Assembly: GCA_902476475.1 (NCBI GenBank)
Contig: CABSDO010000018.1
Span: 1-24,256 of the forward strand
Direction: 5' to 3'
Source of the DNA: an uncultured Collinsella sp.
GTDB lineage: Bacteria; Actinomycetota; Coriobacteriia; Coriobacteriales; Coriobacteriaceae
DNA length: 24,256 nucleotides
Shown one piece after another: positions 23,117 to 24,256 of the stretch. The first letter of the stretch is position 1. Every line of letters starts with the position of its first letter. The position numbers and the translations under genes were made by a program. Under the pieces are notes generated by a model. The model ran no database searches, was not told where the DNA came from, and saw only the letters and a program-made list of their open reading frames with translations.

Positions 23117-24142
23117 ATGAAACAGTACACGGTTGCTATTTTGGGCGCGACGGGAGCCGTGGGCACCCAGATGCTCGAGTGCCTCAACGAGCAGAAGTTT
23201 CCGGTCGGTAAGCTCAAGCTGCTGGCGAGCGCGCGCTCTGCGGGCAAGACCGTTGAGTTCCGCGGCGAGCAGATCGTAATCGAAGAGGCTTGCCCCGAGG
23301 CCTTTGAGGGCTGCGACATCGTACTCGGCGCTGCCGGCGACGATATCGCCAAGGAGCTGCTGCCCGAGGCCGTCAAGCGCGGCGCCGTCGTGGTCGACAA
23401 CAGCCATGCTTTCCGTATGGATCCCGAGGTGCCGCTGGTCGTGCCCGAGATCAATGCCGACGATATCAAGTGGCATCACGGCCTTATCGCCAACCCCAAC
23501 TGCGCGACCATCATCGGCCTGGTTCCCACGTGGCCGCTGCATCAGCTCGCCGGCGTGAAGCGCATGATCGTCTCGACGTATCAGGCGGCTTCGGGTGCCG
23601 GCGCTCCCGGTATGGCCGAGCTCGAGGCTCAGCTGGCCGCCCTGGGCCGCGGCGAGGAGATTCCCGAGCCGCGTGCATTTGCCGCCCAGCTGGCGAGCAA
23701 CCTGATTCCGCAGATTGGTGGCGTCAAGGAGGAAGGCTTTACCTCCGAGGAGATGAAGCTGCAAAACGAGGGCCGTAAGATCATGCACCTGCCCGAGTTG
23801 CGCGTGAACTGCACCTGCGTGCGCGTGCCCGTGCTGCGTTCGCACTCCGAGAGCATTACGCTCGAGTTTGAGCGCGATATTACGGTCGAGGAGGCCCGTG
23901 CCGCGCTGGCTTCCGCTCCCGGCGTCAAGCTGGTTGACGATATGGCTGCCGAGGATGCACACGACCGCTTCCCCATGCCGATGGATACGTCCGACCAGGA
24001 CCTGATTTGGGTCGGCCGCGTGCGTCGCGACATCTCGAACCCCGAGGCCGCGCGCGGTATCACCTTCTGGTGCTGCGGCGACCAAATCCGTAAGGGCGCG
24101 GCAACCAACGCCGTCCAGATCGCCAAGCTGCTCTGCGAGTAG
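23117..24142 (+). CDS. asd: Aspartate-semialdehyde dehydrogenase
   Basis: This 341-aa cytoplasmic enzyme reduces aspartyl phosphate to aspartate semialdehyde with NADPH, directly after aspartate kinase. The Rossmann motif GATGAVGTQML is at residues 10-20 and the active-site cysteine is Cys129 in NPNCATI. The AASGAGAPGMAEL loop and RVPVLRSHSES (substrate-binding arginine and histidine region) follow. Length fits the Gram-positive-type enzyme (about 330-370 aa). The ATG at 23117 follows AAAGGGGGAAG; an extended frame from 23030 overlaps the terminator region and is rejected. Copy C of the nested palindrome family begins about 20 nt after its stop. Confidence 0.96.
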   Translation: MKQYTVAILGATGAVGTQMLECLNEQKFPVGKLKLLASARSAGKTVEFRGEQIVIEEACPEAFEGCDIVLGAAGDDIAKELLPEAVKRGAVVVDNSHAFRMDPEVPLVVPEINADDIKWHHGLIANPNCATIIGLVPTWPLHQLAGVKRMIVSTYQAASGAGAPGMAELEAQLAALGRGEEIPEPRAFAAQLASNLIPQIGGVKEEGFTSEEMKLQNEGRKIMHLPELRVNCTCVRVPVLRSHSESITLEFERDITVEEARAALASAPGVKLVDDMAAEDAHDRFPMPMDTSDQDLIWVGRVRRDISNPEAARGITFWCCGDQIRKGAATNAVQIAKLLCE

Positions 24143-24162
24143 CGGTGGACCTGTCCGGCGGG

Positions 24163-24256
24163 GGCCGGGCTTAGTTTTCAGAACGTCCTCGACCATGTGT
24201 GGCGCCTTGTCCTGCTCCTTCGGAGCCGCGGACAAGGCGCCACACTGGTCTGCAGA
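24163..24256 (+). repeat. Nested palindromic element, copy C (cut by window edge)
   Basis: The inner stem is a perfect 16-bp repeat (24197-24212 with 24230-24245) with a GCTCC-TTC-GGAGC tip. The left linker is GTCCTCGACCAT (24185-24196), differing from copies A and B at two bases. The right linker begins TGGTCTGCAGA (24246-24256). The changed GACC on the left can pair with GGTC on the right, where A and B have GGAC and GTCC. The left outer arm ends CTTAGTTTTCAGAAC at 24184; its start is uncertain (about 24163). The right outer arm is beyond the window and should begin close to GTTCTGAAAACTAAG. Confidence 0.75.

Overview
The window looks like a chromosomal segment of a Coriobacteriia bacterium (Actinomycetota), most likely Collinsella or a close relative. 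The basis is high-GC coding sequence with strong purine-rich ribosome sites, fermentative gut-type metabolism (pyruvate formate-lyase, sucrose PTS, 2-keto-3-deoxygluconate permease) and the style of the intergenic palindromes. This is recognition from sequence, not a database match. No rRNA, tRNA, insertion sequence, phage gene or CRISPR array was seen.

Layout. 1-1.8 kb: the 3' part of a short-chain dehydrogenase, then a KdgT-type permease. 2.1-4.6 kb: a pyruvate formate-lyase encoded in two pieces. A 683-aa catalytic protein carries the Cys-Cys pair but ends before the glycyl-radical domain. An 83-aa protein carries the RVSGYA glycyl-radical loop. Each has its own start and ribosome site, and 85 bases with two inverted repeats lie between them. 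The radical-SAM activase gene (pflA) lies 7 kb downstream at 11.8-12.6 kb. 4.9-10.5 kb: a sucrose/fructoside locus with a LacI-family regulator, a divergent-motif GH32 protein, a PTS EIIBC and a canonical GH32 sucrose-6-phosphate hydrolase, with CG-centred operators upstream of the regulator and upstream of the first GH32 gene. 10.8-15.5 kb: DegV, PflA, a membrane-anchored serine beta-lactamase/DD-peptidase-fold protein, MTA/SAH nucleosidase and the ribosome-assembly GTPase EngB. 15.5-18.6 kb: an accessory patch with a DUF3990-like (ADP-ribosyltransferase-fold) gene overlapping an XRE-domain gene, plausibly a toxin-antitoxin pair, followed by a membrane protein with CxxCG repeats divergent from a small XRE regulator. 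18.8-24.1 kb: aspartate-family amino acid genes, thrC then thrB on the minus strand, and lysC then asd on the plus strand.

The two strongest observations are the two-piece pyruvate formate-lyase and a family of about 120-nt nested palindromes. Three copies of the palindrome (the third cut by the window edge) each sit about 20-30 nt downstream of a stop codon, in the same orientation as that gene. Their stems differ in sequence but the short linker motifs are conserved, and one linker pairing appears to change in a compensatory way. That suggests a selected structure in the 3' untranslated region. Two other kinds of long palindrome are also present.
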